64,000 nt of DNA from Heterodera schachtii (GCA_023374025.1 SIJG01000008.1:674215-738214); one strand, 5' to 3'. Shown: positions 1-13,041, counted from the first letter of the stretch. Numbers and translations are program-made. Notes: generated from the sequence alone by a model not told the origin.

Positions 1-1500
1 TCATAATCCTCGTCGTAATCCTCAGCGGATTCTCGTCGTGATTCCGCCTCTTTCTTGGCCTCGTCTAGCTCTAGCGATGTCTGTGGCTTCAAAGCTGTCG
101 ATGGTATTGGCACTTCTTCCTCCACTTTCGCTTGTGCGTTCGCAACAGGCAAAAACGGCGGCGTTGGTTCTGGTGACATTTCAGCAACGGGGACGGCATT
201 TTCGATGGACTCGGTCGGCACAACTTTGGCGGGCAACGCAGAGCCAGCAACGGTGGCAAGTGGCAACGGCGACTTGGCAGCTTCGACAGTGAATTTGGAA
301 CGAACGGAGGGAGGAGCAGTGTCCAGCGAGGGATCAACGACGGGGGCAGGGAAAGGCAACTGAAAAAGAACAAAGTGAGTGAGACGAGAACGGCGATAAA
401 TAGGCAAGACAAAATGATACTTTTGGCGACATTGGTTTTGTCTGTTCCGCTGCCGGTGGCACAATTGTCGCAGACAAATCCTTTAGTACCAACGGGGAAA
501 TGACCAACGGGGCATGTTTGTTGTTCGTGCTGTTGATATTGTTGTTGGTTGTTGCTTTCGGGGACATTCCAATGGCACGCGAAGAGGGCAATGCCGACGA
601 ACCTTTGTGGTGCTGTGCTTTGTCAGCGGAAGAGGAAATGGACGACGCGGCAGGCGGCGACGACTTTTTCAGCACGGAATCACCCGCCAATGCCGGGGGC
701 GACGTGACTTTCCTAAAGAGAAAAAGGAACTGTCAGTTCACGAACCCTGAAGCAAAAACCACAGTTAAAAAAACAAATGCAAGGCAAATAATGACGACAA
801 AGAAGGGCAAGGAGTTCGAACCTGTTTCGGGTGAACACGGAATTTGGCGATGGGTGCACGGAGGAAGAGGAGGCCACTGACTCGGTCAGAGCGTCCAAAC
901 TTTTCCGCTCAGCGCTGTCCGTTGTCAGTTCCATCAGAGAGCCGACGCGACCGCCGCTGCCGCCCATTTGCTGCTTGGACCACAACTGTTGTTTAGCCTT
1001 TGGCCGACTCAGGCGCCATTCCCGTTGAACTGCTTCAAGTCGGGACTTCTCCTCCCCGGAAAGCCAAGCGTGCGACGAATCCCAAGCGTGGGAAGAGCTG
1101 AAATTCGGAAAATTTGAGTTTTTGACTTTTTATTCGAATTCGGATCCGGAATTGGTCAAAATGGATGATGAATTCGTGGTCAGCGACCCGGAAAACCCTT
1201 GGAAACATGTTTTCATGACTTTTTGAAAAATAAAAAATTTCGAAAAAAGGGGGGATAAACTTCACTGTTATCAAAATTCCGCATTACCCCCCCCCCCCCC
1301 CATTCGCTGTTTCACTTTCACCTCGCGGTTTCGTTGACGCGTCGAATAACTGTCCGTCTTTTTCTGGAATCGTTGCTTCCGCCGTGTTTTCCATTGCTAC
1401 CACTGTTCGAATAACCATTTCTGAAGGGTGAACCGACGCGTCCACCACCGTTCCTGCTTTGCTGTTTGGAGTTTGAGGAAGAAAAGTTTTCATTATCCAT
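1..1500 (-). CDS. Low-complexity Ser/Pro/Ala-rich protein, 3' part outside window
   Basis: Four exons join in phase on the minus strand: 1500-1322 (ATG at 1500), 1097-822, 712-421 and 360 to the window edge. The splice sites are GT-AG (for example gtgaaa after 1322 and tttttcag before 360), and all three junction phases agree, which supports a real gene despite the simple composition. The N-terminus is rich in Asn, Ser and Gly, followed by a basic stretch (SRKRRTVIRR). Exon 2 repeats SSHAWD/SSHAWL and continues into a charged stretch (GEEKSRLEAVQREWRL). Exons 3 and 4 are Ser/Pro/Ala-rich, with poly-Asn (TTNNNINSTNN), and end in an acidic stretch (ESAEDYDEDY). No signal peptide or membrane segment is seen. 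I do not recognise the family. It is probably largely disordered and the C-terminal part is missing. Confidence 0.65.
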
Positions 1501-1912
1501 TTCAATAGAAATTTAACAGAGAAGTCAAAATAAGGCCTGTAAAAAACAGAAGGTATATGTGTCAAACAAAACATATTTATCCTAATAAAAAAAAGCGGTC
1601 CCTTCGGTTCCCGTCCAATTAATGCCGCCGTCTTTTTGGTTCCAGCGTGTTAGTCGTTACTCGGCAGCGGCAGGTATTTTTTCCACTTTTAAATTTAAAT
1701 TTGGCATTATGTATGTTATAATAAAAAACAAATAATAAATGGAAAAAATATATGTACTGTTCGACCTTTGATAATTGATGCTCACTTTTTTTATTACTAC
1801 TTTTATTAATTACTTAAATTTAGCCAATATGTGAAAATAAATTTCTCAAAAATGGAAATTAAGTCAAAAATTAAGTTGGAAAATGAGAAGGTTTGAAAGT
1901 GTGTGTCCATCA

Positions 1913-2357
1913 TTAAGCTGATTCATCCTTTTCGCTCGCATGGTCGCTTTTCTGCATAAGTTGCGGCAATTCTTCGTCTGTCAAAAAGCCGTTCTTCACC
2001 ATCCATTTGCCCATCGACGTCGCAGCCTTTGTTTGAGCATCGCGTTTTTTCTGAGCAATTTCATTGGCCACTAAAAATACAAAAAAATTTGATTTATTCT
2101 TTCTCTTAAAATGACTTGCATTACCATAAATATCTTCATATCGTTTGACTGAACACTCGCAACGGAAATATTGTCGGCCTAAAATTGGTTTTACAAATTA
2201 TGAAAGCAAAATTTGTTGGAGTGTGTGCAATTACTCCATTTCGTATTTTACTGAACGAACCATCAGTCTCGCAAAAGTATCTGTACTCGGGCTGGCCATA
2301 ACCGTTTTTTGAAAGAGCTACATGCAATTGAGCTTTGATATCATCCATTCCTGACAT
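1913..2357 (-). CDS. Solo double-stranded RNA-binding domain protein, RNA helicase A type
   Basis: Three exons join in phase: 2357-2252, 2178-2125 and 2070-1913 (stop TAA), giving about 105 residues. The product begins MSGMDDIKAQLHVAL and reads as one dsRBD: an N-terminal helix, the GQPEYRYFCE strand, a second strand (RQYFRCECSV) and a C-terminal helix with the KK-x-AQ-x-K-AA pattern (QKKRDAQTKAATSMGKWMV). This resembles the first dsRBD of DHX9/RNA helicase A (KKDAQSNAA). In that family the domain heads a protein of over 1000 residues; here the frame ends about 25 residues after the domain. It could be a genuine short dsRNA-binding protein, perhaps regulatory, or a fragment of a duplicated helicase gene. 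All splice sites and the frame are intact. The helicase at 28.7-33.4 kb is of another class and lacks this domain. Confidence 0.65.
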
Positions 2358-3084
2358 ATGTACCTATATTTCTTTAGTCTTAATGGATTAAAAAACTGCA
2401 TAGCATTTAATTTTTATGATATACATAAAAGCTAACCACAGAAATTAACGTATTTTTAATCATATTTTTAAAAAATTTTTGTTATCTTTTCTCGAAATTC
2501 TCGCTTTTTGGAAGTTGCGTAAATGTGCATAACCTTTTGACCCCTATTTGCATGTGTCTGTATACAAATGTACATAGGTAATATGTGTTTTATTTGCCTA
2601 ATGGAAACAGTCACTGAAGGGAGCGGAATGGTAGGGGTTTTCGAGTGGTGAGAATTAACTTTTCCATCATCCCCAACTCATCATCGCTTGAATGTATTGA
2701 CTGACTGGTTTTTCTACGTAAATCGTTACAGCGAATGTCTCAACATTCTCTCCAACTACATCATCATAGAGATCACTAATTGCCGTGTTCATCTTTCCCA
2801 ACGCTATTATATCCGATCCATTTGTTTTTTTTATTTCATTAAAATATAAAATGTACATAATTTTTTGTTTCAATTAAAATTGAGGTTTAGCGGCGGTTGT
2901 GTTTATGTTTGCTAATGGGTTTAATGCGCCGGCACAGAATTACCACGACCGCTTCGTCACTGAAAGCTTTGGTCATTATTTGCACATTATTAGGTCAATC
3001 TTTCGTTTGGAGAATTATGGGAATAATTAATTACAAAACGTAATCAAATTTCATTTCCTTTTTAACAAATCATTTAAGGAATTC
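2358..3084. other. Intergenic, with a possible exon fragment
   Basis: AT-rich. A 68-codon open frame on the minus strand (2873-2667, ending in Ala-Met-Met-Ser-Trp-Gly then stop) has protein-like composition in its second half but no recognisable domain or clear splice partner. The first exon of the carboxypeptidase gene, with its signal peptide, should also lie here, but I could not place it in phase. Confidence 0.3.
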
Positions 3085-6000
3085 GTTTTCGCATAACCTC
3101 GGCCATCGATTGGAACAGTGACATTGTGCCAAATGTTGACGAACTGAGAAATGAGCGGCAGGACGCGCTCAGCAAATACTTCGGCACCCAAGTGGAGGAT
3201 GAACGGCTATTCCGAAGCTATGAGTCCATGAAAGCGCTGATCGGCCACTTTAAAGATGTGCCAATTGCGGAGTGAGTTAAGGGAATTTTGAAAAAAAACG
3301 AAAGAATTCAGTCTTAAATTTGAAAACCGACACAAAAAGGATAATTTCTTTTAAAAATCAAGTTTTTGGTCATCCCCATTTTCAAATAAAATAACTCCCA
3401 TTGATTCTTTGGCTCCTTTCAATTTACACCCATAAAAAAAGAGACATGACCATCAAATATTCAAATAAAAAATTTTATTTTACCCATTGCCAGTCAGAGG
3501 AATCACAACTTCGATTCGATGACCAAATGGCTGAGTGATTTGGCTGATCGCTTCAAACACATCACTTGGCTGTACAGCGTTGGTAAAAGTGTGCAGGGCC
3601 GTGACCTTTGGGTTCTTGTAGTGGCACGGAACCCTCGGGAACACGAATTGCTCAGGCCCGAGTTCAAATATGTGGCCAATATGCACGGAAATGAGGCAAA
3701 TTTTTAACTTATTTATTTTTCTTTTGTATTTCCACCTTTTTGACACACTTAAAAATATAATAAATGACAAAAATGTCCCATTTTAGGTGTTTGGTCGAGA
3801 AGCTTTGCTTTATTTGGCATGGATTCTCTGCGAAAATTACGGACACAATGAATATTTGTCCAAAATGGTCAACAACACGCGCATTCATTTGATGGTTCGG
3901 CCAATTTGCATTTACACTCTCTCATTATCGATACTTAATTCAGCCCTCAATGAATCCGGATGGATATGAAATGGACAGAGCCGGCGACCGTGTTGGGTAT
4001 TTGGTCCGTTTGTTGCATCATTTTACTCAATAAGTCTCATCCAAAATCTTCCAGGGTCGTGCCAATGCGCACAACATCGACCTGAACCGCAATTTCCCGG
4101 CCCGTTACCCTTTCCACAAAGAAGCGACCGGCGGCACTTTGCCTGAGCCTGAAACTGCGGCGGTGATGAAATGGCTTCTCCAATACCCTTTTGTGTTGTC
4201 CGCCAATCTCCATGCAGGTAAAATTTTTAAAGGAAAATTGGAGATTTTTGGTAAAGCTTACCTTTTTTAAACAAATTTCGTTAAAATTCTCAAAATTTTC
4301 CTTGCTGGGGCCTACACGTTAAAAATTATTTTGACAATAAATTAAATGATGCCGAAAAGCAAATTTAAAACCCATTTTTTAAGCATGCCCTGTTTAATTT
4401 TAGGCTCATTGGTTGCCAATTATCCATATGACGACTCGGACACGGGACAGGACGGAGTGTATACGCCTTCCGAAGACGACAAACTGTTTGTCAAATTGGC
4501 TTACGACTACGCACGGGCGCACACGAACATGTGGAAGTCGGGCAGACGCTGTGGCCTCAGCGACAACGGCGACGTTTTTCTGCACGGAATTACCAACGGG
4601 GCCGGATGGTGTGAATAATTGGGGAATTGTCTCAATACTCTTGTTTTTCATAGGTATCACCTTGCTGGTGGGATGCAAGTGAGCAACAACAAAGCATTAT
4701 TATACAAAAATAAGCGAAAAACAATCCAATTTCCCAAAAAAGGATTGGCAATATTTGCACTCAAATTCGTTGGAAATCACCATCGAAATGGGCTGCTTCA
4801 AGTTCCCTTATGACGACATGGTGCCCACACTTTGGGCTCAAAATCGTTTCTCTCTGCTCGCCTTTATGGAGGCGGTGCACGGCGGAGTGAAGGGATTGGT
4901 GCACAATGAGAAGGACAAACCAATCGCAAATGCCATGGTATGCGGACATTTACAATAAATGGGGCGCAGGACAAAACTTCGTCGCCGTAGCGTCTTCGGC
5001 AGAAACGTCAAAGGGACAAATGCGTTGCACTTTTTTTAATTTTAGAAAATAAGAAAAAATCAAAAATTTTTGTTAACTAACCTAATCGAAGAAAATTTTA
5101 TTAAGAAAATAGCAAACTTTTATTTTAAGATTTTCAAAACAAAAAAAAAACCTTAAAGCACTTTAAAAAAACTTTTTTGAATTTTTCGAAAAAAAACATT
5201 TAATTTATTTTTTGCGACGACCGACATTTTGGAGTGTACTCCAATAAACGGCATCGTTCACTGCCTTTCTTTAGGTTAGCCTCGTTACCGGTGGAACTGG
5301 CAAAAATGTGACCACCTCAACACTTGGCGAATACTGGCGACTGTTGCCCCCGGGCAATTACACCGTAACAATTATTTTTACCTTTAATTCATATAAATAA
5401 ATTTGTAATTGCTTTTGTCAGCTCCAAGTTTTGCACCAAAACTACAAACCGTACCAATTCGACGTTCAATTGGTTGCGGGCAAGCCTAAAGAGATCAATG
5501 TCACTTTGAAACACATGGAATGTGATGGCCAAGGTTTTTCCATCCAAACTTTTACTAAAAAAGTACAAATTCTCAAATTCAGATAATCCCAAGCAACAGA
5601 CATTCGTCCGAGGTCAAGGCAACCTCAAACTGTTGCTGGTCGGAATTGACTCGTCGTCCAGGGAACTGCTCACTCGGCTGGCCGCCCACACGTGCCCGGT
5701 GGATTCCGAACAAGAGCCTGAACTTGTACGACGCTCATTCATTCGTGAAATCAACAATTTCGTCTAAAACTGTGTACTAAGGCACATCTCTTACACGAAA
5801 GTGTCCAACTGCACATTGTGGCGGAGTACACTCAAACTGAACTGACCTCCTATTTGCGCAGTGTGTTCGCCGATGCTTTGATTGTGTTCGCCTCGGGTCC
5901 TCCCCAATCGGTTGTTTTCAGTGCGGGCGAATACACTCCACGGCTGTTCAATGAACGAACGTTTGGAGAAAGTTTGAAAAAGTACGTGCAATTTTGAGGT

Positions 6001-8951
6001 CGGGCAGAAACGGTCCAAAATTGGGTTGAAATAAAGGAAAATTTTTTTGGGTTTGACTTTTCAAATGCTACCAAAATTTCTTATTTATTTTTTGTTATTT
6101 ATGCATTTTAGAGTATTTGCACCTCATTCTGCCGACAATGAGGACGAGCAGCAATTGGTGTTGGCGACCACTGAAAACTGTGAGGACCGACTTGGCCAAA
6201 CTCGTCAGTTTTTGTCCAAATTTATTATCCCGTTATCTTCTTTTCCCACTCCCTCATTTCCAATTAATCTTGCGCAGGTGTCGCAGCAATGGTCGATCAG
6301 ATGGGCCTCGACCGCCTCTTTCAGTTGGGCGTTGGCATCGGTTGCGGAAACTCCACCGAACGGGACATTGACTCGGCCAAATTGGACGCAGCACTGACCG
6401 CCATCATTGAGGTGATTTCCGCGCACAATTCAAATGCCGACAATTAAAAACCAATTTTCCAATTTGTTGTATTTATTCATACAATTCTTGGTTTCGCTAC
6501 TTACTCTTTTCGGGTTAATCCATTTTCATTTTATATTATGGCGGGTTCCTTTTTGTGATAACTAACTTAAAAACGAGACTTAACTTATTTGTTCCTCCTT
6601 AATTTATTCCTCTTTTTTTGCTGTTTACTTTTTTTTATCCCTTCTTAAATCGCCATTGTATTAATGCTCTAACAATTTCTGATAAAATTTCTTTTAATTT
6701 TATTGTTTCTATTTGGATTTTATGGTAGGATAGTGAAATAACTTCCCGAAAATGTTGTCCCCTCCCTCTCTTCAGATGATGGTCAACGTGCTGAAAAGGG
6801 ACGAGGTTCACGAGTTTTCGGTGGTTGTGCCCTCCGTCGCTCCGACCGATCACTTCACTCCCTCGCAAATTGTGACGGTCACTTCGGTTGGCTTCGATCG
6901 GTTGTCTCAGTCCACCGTTTGTTCCGCCCGACTGATTGAGTCCGCCGATGGCATTAAATTGCACGCCGTCGGCTCTCATCGCGGCCCACACACTTTGGTG
7001 ATTGCGGTCGAAAAGGTCATTTCCAAAGTTGGCATTGTTTGGCAACGCTTTCCATTTGCGTTTCAGAAAACGTCCGCTTTGGTCTACCAATTGGGGGCCC
7101 GTCTTTGCGATCAAATGGATGCCGAAATGGCCGAAGCAGTGACAGCACCCGCCTATTTAGAGGAGGAGGACAAACAATTGGCACGCATTTTGGCCGGCTC
7201 AACCGTCGTTCTGGCACCCGAAATCCCACAGTAATTATGTGGGAAATATGTACTAATCCCATCTGATTGTGAGACTCATTTAGCACTCAGTTGAACTGCC
7301 ATGATTATGCCACAATTTCTCCGTTCATTCCTTTGGTGTCCAACATTTTGGGGACTGTGCCGGAAATTGACTTTGTCATTGTAATTGCCACCGGCGGACT
7401 CAAGGCAATTAATACTAATTGAGCACAATGAGACATTAAAGACAACTCTCAGGTTCGTTTCATCGATGTGCTCCGCCCCGGGGAGGACAACGGAATGCTG
7501 AAGAACGGCACGGCGGCCCCATTTGAGGAGGAGCAGGAACTGATGGGCACGGAGCAAGGAATGGCGGAGGAGAAGCTGCCCGAGGGCAATTGGACCGCAA
7601 CGCCAATGGCATTTGGCCAAATGTATATCAAACACCATGAACAGATGCGACAGGTCAGTGGTGAAATGGTCGAATTTAACAAACAAGCCAACTCATTGTC
7701 AGAGCAACTTGGACATGTGCGCGACCAATCGGCCGTCGACCGCCGTTTTGGGCGAATTCCATTGGCAATTCGCCAGGGACAAATGGAACGCATCGCCGGA
7801 CGTACTTTTGGCACAGATTGGCTGCTGTTACGAGGGTTTGGGCGTGGTAAGGCATTGTCTCGTCTCACTTTTGAGGCGGCTTCTCTTTTAAAAACAAAGC
7901 GTTGTTTTAGGGTCATCATTTTGGGGAGAATCGTCGCCCTTTGCTCTCCGTTTTGGAAAGAGTGAGCAGTTTTAAACAATTTAAAATTTGGTTTTATTGT
8001 GTTTGCTTTAGCGTCTCCAAGGCTTCACCGGGAAGGTGACCAACGTGGAGGGCGACCCTTTGGCCGCGGCGACTGTTTCCGTTTGGCCAATTGTCGGGGA
8101 CAACGAAATGGAGAAGAAGGCCGAAAAGAGAAGCAAAAAGACCACACCGTCGGGCTTTTTCTTTTTCCAATTGGTAAATTAATGCCATTATTTGCTGAGT
8201 TTTTTGGCACCAATTTGAAAACAGACATTCTTAAGGAGCCCGGCAAATACAAAGGAACTGTCGAAATTGACCAATTCTCTCCGATGACGACGACATTTAC
8301 TGTAATAAATGTTTATTGTCTCGTGGTTTTTGCCGTTGGCCGTTCACCGCTTTTTCTGTTTGTTTAGGTCGTTTTGGCCCAGTCGACCGTCAAAGACTTC
8401 GCCCTCCACCGCCCCTTCCGAATGAGCGTCGCGCGGAGTATTGTGGCCGCACTGATCGCTCTTTCAATGCTTTCGATTTCATTTGTAATTTTTCTTTCAT
8501 TTTGACATTTTTCAGTTTTATACTTTTTTTTTCTTCAGTATTGTCTGTGCAAGTCGCTTAACGGGGGATGGAAATGGAGGCGAAGAAACAATGGCAACAA
8601 AAAGGGCGAACGGTCGAAGAAGGAAAAACGAAGGCCGGACGGATTTGAGAGAGTGCCGTTGAAGGTGGAGGTGGAAAACGCATTTCCAACAAACATTTAT
8701 TTTATATTATTCTGTACAACAGACAAAAACAAACGAACAAAATCACTGAATTAATTTGGCGGATTTCATGCAAAATATCCAAGGGCATCCATTTTTTTAA
8801 TCGGTTTTTGCTCTCGATCTTAAATGCCCTTGCTGGTCACTTCACCTAATCAATTTGCATCTTTTTGCAGGGTTACACCTCGGGGGAAGAGACGGACCAA
8901 GACGAGGAGGACGAAGTGTTGGACTCGCGGAAAATGCCACAGACAGTCTAA
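3085..8951 (+). CDS. cpd-1: Carboxypeptidase D-like, M14 family, membrane-anchored
   Basis: A metallocarboxypeptidase of the N/E/D subfamily, which trims C-terminal Arg/Lys from peptides in the secretory pathway. The active domain runs from about 3500 to 4950: zinc ligands in the NMHGNE motif (3688-3705) and in SANLHAG (about 4205), a [11 protein letters not shown] loop (about 4080), a GGMQ-D-W-x-Y segment, and the catalytic Glu in LEITIEMGC (about 4775). A transthyretin-like domain follows ([15 protein letters not shown], resumed after 5275). The rest (5580-8300) is carboxypeptidase-like but lacks the HxxE motif, as in the inactive repeats of carboxypeptidase D. It ends with [13 protein letters not shown] and a second transthyretin-like stretch. 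A membrane segment near 8440-8500 is followed by a basic stop-transfer stretch ([19 protein letters not shown]) and an acidic tail ([15 protein letters not shown], stop 8949), resembling carboxypeptidase D sorting tails. The 5' exon with the signal peptide was not found. Many short introns. Confidence 0.85.
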
Positions 8952-9575
8952 AGGGGGAGGGAAATGGCAGCAAAAGCGACAAATTGCAATTCCAAAAGCA
9001 AAGGCCCAACTCAACGTCTCAACGTCGCTTTTCAGCACACATTCACTTTTTTAATTTTCGCTTTTCCAAATTTCCTTACCAAAACTTTTTGTTGGAAATG
9101 TGATTTTAAAAAAGAATGAAAATGTATAATTCTTTCATTTTTGGAAAAGAATCGCTTTTCCCAATTTGTGTTCGTTCGTTCACTTCCGCCGGTGTTCCAT
9201 ATTTATTCCTTTCTTTGTTTTCTCCAAATGCTTGTGATTTTATTGGAATTGTTGTTGTGGTAAATCCGACTCACTTTCCTTCCATTCGATTTTCCGTTGC
9301 TTTGTGCTTTTATTCACTTCTGTCCAATGTTTTTTTTCATATCATTTGGTTGTTTTTTCTTTTTCATCGGTTCTTTCAAAAAACCATAATATTTCAACTT
9401 TATCTGTTTAATCCAAAAATCCTATATTTTAACTATTGTATAAAAATTCACTCAACTAATTTTTGTATAAAGTTTAATTAGTTGAATTATTTTCAATTGC
9501 AATTTTTTGAATTTATATTAGAACTTTCAAACTGCTTAAAAATATTTTCATGAATTTTGCACAACATTAATTCAT

Positions 9576-11911
9576 ATGAATGCTTTAATTGGGATGGAAT
9601 TTTCCAATTTCTACGCTTATTATGACAATTTGGCTGCGCTAATCGACCAACAAACGTGGGAAGCAGCTGAACATGCGTCCGTGTTGCTGTGCTGTCGGGA
9701 CAAACATGCTGACCTTAAATTTCTTCAGTTAAGTGTGAAATAGGTGGAGTGATCTCACTTTTTCGGGGTCGAGACTCTCGACACGCTGAGACTCGACGAG
9801 CCTGACTATCACCCCCCTCCCCGTTAATTACCATCCTAACTGTCACCCCCGTTAATTATCACCCTAATTAGTAATTACTCCCCCTCCCTCCCCATTTTAT
9901 GTGCCATCGCCTGAGGATCGCTACGACGACCGTGCCGTGGTCCGGTGGGCCGTGTTCGACGACATTGTGCTGTCCCATTTGAATGTGCTCCACGCGCTCA
10001 GTGCGTCCGATTGGCCGGCGGCGTTTGGCCATCAGACCAATGCCCTGCAGCTGTTCAACAGGGAAATTCTGCAGCGCGAAAAGGACGCCAATTGGTTCAT
10101 GCCCATCCTTTACGTGCTGTGCAGCGACTTGCGACTCATTGCGCGAATTGTGAACACTTTTTTGTGTTTAATCCCCCGGGGGAAATGAGTGGTAATTAAC
10201 CTAAATAGAGGAGGCGGGGGAGAATGGCCCTACTGGGCAGACCTACCGTCTTACAATTAGACAATTACGGTATACCTACCGTACACTCCTGCCCCTTTTC
10301 CAGGCTGACAAGCGCGGCTGTGTGCTGTGGGGCGGCCACCACCAGCGGAAAGCGGCCGACGCGCAAACGGCGACCTTTTACGAAGAGTCGGCCGCCTCAA
10401 TTATGGAGAGTTACCGCATTTGTGTGGCGGAGCGGTCGGACGCGACCACAAAGAAAGTGGCCATTCTCAGCCTGACCAACCAATTGTTCCGCATTTATTT
10501 TGGGGTGCCTTTTGTGCATTTATAATGCCTTTAGACACTTTTCTCGGGTCAATTGCCGAGAGTCTTGACAATTCCAATAAAAAAATTAAACAAATTGAAT
10601 TGCATTTTCGAGTTGCTCAGATCAACCGTTTGCATCTGCTGAAACCGCTCATCCGCAGCATTGACCACGTGGGCGAACTGTACGACCGTTTTTCGCTGGC
10701 AGACAAAATCACTTACAAATACTTTTTGGGCCGAAAAGCGATGTTTGACATGGTGTTTCTTTCCTCATTTTTGGCATTTTGATTACAAATTTGGAGGATG
10801 GGTGGGCATTTCAGTTGAAAATTGTCCGACATGGCATGGAAATGCGTTGTCATTTCTGTTTGCCGCTTGTCCCCAATTGTCAATTTTGGGCAAATTTTCA
10901 AGAATTGCGCTGATTTGCCAAAAAAAACATTCATTTTTCTTGGCATGGTTCCATTTTCATCCTAAATCCCCCTTTTTCTGTTCGCCATTCGTTCGTTCTT
11001 TCCTTTCCCTCTCAGTTTTTGCTTCTCCCATTTTGAGGACCTTTCCCGTGCCGAGGAAGCACTGACCTTCGCTTTTGAGCACTGTCCGGCTCAGTTCAAG
11101 CACAACAAACGGCTCATTCTGATGTATTTGGTGCCCGTCAAAATGTTCCTTGGCCATATGCCCACCCAACAATTGCTCGTCCGCTACAACCTTGGCCAAT
11201 TTGCCGACGTTGCCGCCAGCGTTAAGTCAGTCGGAGGACGGAAATGTGGGAGGGGCAAGCAAGGGCGGAAATGCCCTCCTCCCCTCCCCTCAGGCCCGTA
11301 TCCAGACAAAAAATTTATCTGATAAGAAAATAAGCTAAATTTTCAGAAAACGTTCCCATTTTTGCTTGAAAATTTTTTGATTTTTCATTTCTGGGGGGGG
11401 CACGTGCCCCCCCATCCCCCCCCCCCCCCCCTAGATACGGGCCTGCCTCCCCTAATGGCCCTTTAATATCCAATATTTAATTGCCGTAAGGGATGGCAAT
11501 TTGCGCGAACTGAACTTGGCACTGCAAAAACACCAACACTTTTTCATCAAATGCGGCATCTTTTTGATGTTGGAAAAGCTCAAAGTGATCACCTACAGAA
11601 ACCTCTTCAAGCGAGTGTAAGTTCTTCTTCAAATGTGCTCTTTTTCTCCTTTTTTCCTTTCCGATCACTTTTTGATTGGCTTTTCCTCCCTTTTGAATTT
11701 CAGTGCTTCCATTCTGAATACCCATCTGATCAAATTGGACGCTTTCCTCGCCGTCCTTCGCTTTTTGGGCACGGACATTGACGCGGACGAATTGTCGTGC
11801 ATTTTGGCCAATTTAATTGCGCAAAAGAAAATCAAAGGATACATATCGCATCAGCGACAGACTTTGGTGATCTCAAAGCAAACGCCGTTCCCTTCCCTTT
11901 CCGCCGCTTAA
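9576..11911 (+). CDS. PCID2: PCI-domain protein 2 (Thp1/PCID2), TREX-2 complex
   Basis: PCID2 is the PCI-domain subunit of TREX-2, which links transcription to mRNA export at the nuclear pore. Recognisable blocks in order: an N-terminal helical exon from ATG 9576 ([20 protein letters not shown]); 9905-10160 ([36 protein letters not shown]); 10310-10500 ([37 protein letters not shown]); 10620-10750 ([13 protein letters not shown]); 11040-11225 ([31 protein letters not shown]); 11490-11617; and the winged-helix end ([19 protein letters not shown], stop 11909). The blocks match the family along its full length. The junction between the first two coding blocks (9730-9900) lacks an obvious canonical acceptor, so that intron is uncertain. 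An intron at 11290-11445 holds a MITE. Confidence 0.85.
11291..11445. mobile_element. hAT-like MITE in a PCID2 intron
   Basis: A 12-base perfect terminal inverted repeat, caggcccgtatc (11291-11302) and gatacgggcctg (11434-11445), is flanked by an 8-base direct repeat cctcccct (11283-11290 and 11446-11453). An 8-base target duplication and a CAG-starting end are typical of hAT transposons. The 155-base interior has G- and C-runs (11393-11430) and no coding capacity. Confidence 0.85.
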
Positions 11912-12059
11912 TTTTATTTGTCCACTTTTGTTTTTAATTATTATTATTATTAAATTATTTTATTTCTCATTCATTTTTCGCCCAACTTATTATAATTGCT
12001 TCAAATATTAGTGTAAATTGGGATAATCCTTCGGAATGGTGTCCCGACGGGAAGAGATA

Positions 12060-13041
12060 AAAATTTTGGAAAATATCGTTCATATAGTCCAGAGTCAGAA
12101 CTGGACAAAATATATATCAATCGACGTCTCTCGGTCTGTAATGGAAGAATCCGAAAAAAATTTTGTTGGGAAACCAATCCCTGAAGAGTTACAGACCCGG
12201 GACTGAAATGGCCATATGGCTTTGGGACTGAACCGTCCAACTGGTAAAAACGCATGTAATTGTGACAAAATAGATATCAATCGATTCCTCTCGGCATGTA
12301 ACCCACGAATCTGAAAGAATTTTTGGATAAAAAAAAATTGAAAAAAGTTATGGGTCCTCAAAATCGTTAAAACTGTTTTAACCGATTCTGTCCGAAAAAA
12401 GAGTAAAAACTTCAAAAATAAAAGATTGAATTGAGCGTATTGCGCTAAAAAACCGCCGCACACTCGACTACGGCGGCCAGTAGGTGGGGCGAGACTACGG
12501 GCTACGGAAGAAGTCCGCGCGTGATCCGCAGACGATTGACTGATTGGTGGGCCCCCGTCAATCAGTCAACCGCCTGTGGCGCTCGTCAATTTTTTTTTTC
12601 TCCGCCTCCGTCGCGCCCCATTACTTGCTCCGTCTTCGCATGCTCCCTTTTGCGAAGTTCAAAAACCTGAAGTTTTTTACGTTTTTTTTTGGCTCACCTA
12701 ATTTAATTTTTAATCAAAGTCATTTTTTGAGATTTTTGATGACTCATAACTTTTTTCAATTTCATTTTTATCCAAAAATCCTTTCTGATTCGTTGGTTGC
12801 ATGCCGAGAGGAATCGATTGATATCTATTTTGTCACAATTACATGCGTTTTTACCAGTTGGACGGTTCAGTCCCAAAGCCATATGGCCATTTCAGTCCCG
12901 GGTCTGTAACTCTTCAGGGATTGGTTGCCCAACAAAAATTTTTTTCGGATTCTTCCATTACAGACCGAGAGACGTCGATTGATATATATTTTGTCCAGTT
13001 TTGACTCTGGACTATATGAACGATATTTACCAAAATTTTCT
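12060..13041. mobile_element. Fold-back element with about 315-base inverted arms
   Basis: The left arm (about 12060-12372) and right arm (about 12720-13041) are near-perfect reverse complements, for example gtccagagtca(g/a)aactgg, ctctcggtctgtaatggaag and ggccatatggctttgggac on both sides. The loop (about 12430-12660) contains a GC-rich core with its own palindrome around ttgactgattggtgggcccc (12534 on). The core recurs in reverse orientation at 45.7-45.95 kb. No open frame codes for a transposase, so this is a non-autonomous element. Target duplications were not clear. Confidence 0.75.

Noticed and set aside
2905..2998. Frame from ATG 2905 as the first exon of the carboxypeptidase
   Set aside because: Its donor phase does not fit the exon at 3085, and it is not a signal peptide.
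9116..9481. 121-codon hydrophobic frame downstream of the carboxypeptidase
   Set aside because: AT/T-rich 3' flank giving Phe/Ile/Tyr codons; no family, and it lies between two well-defined genes.
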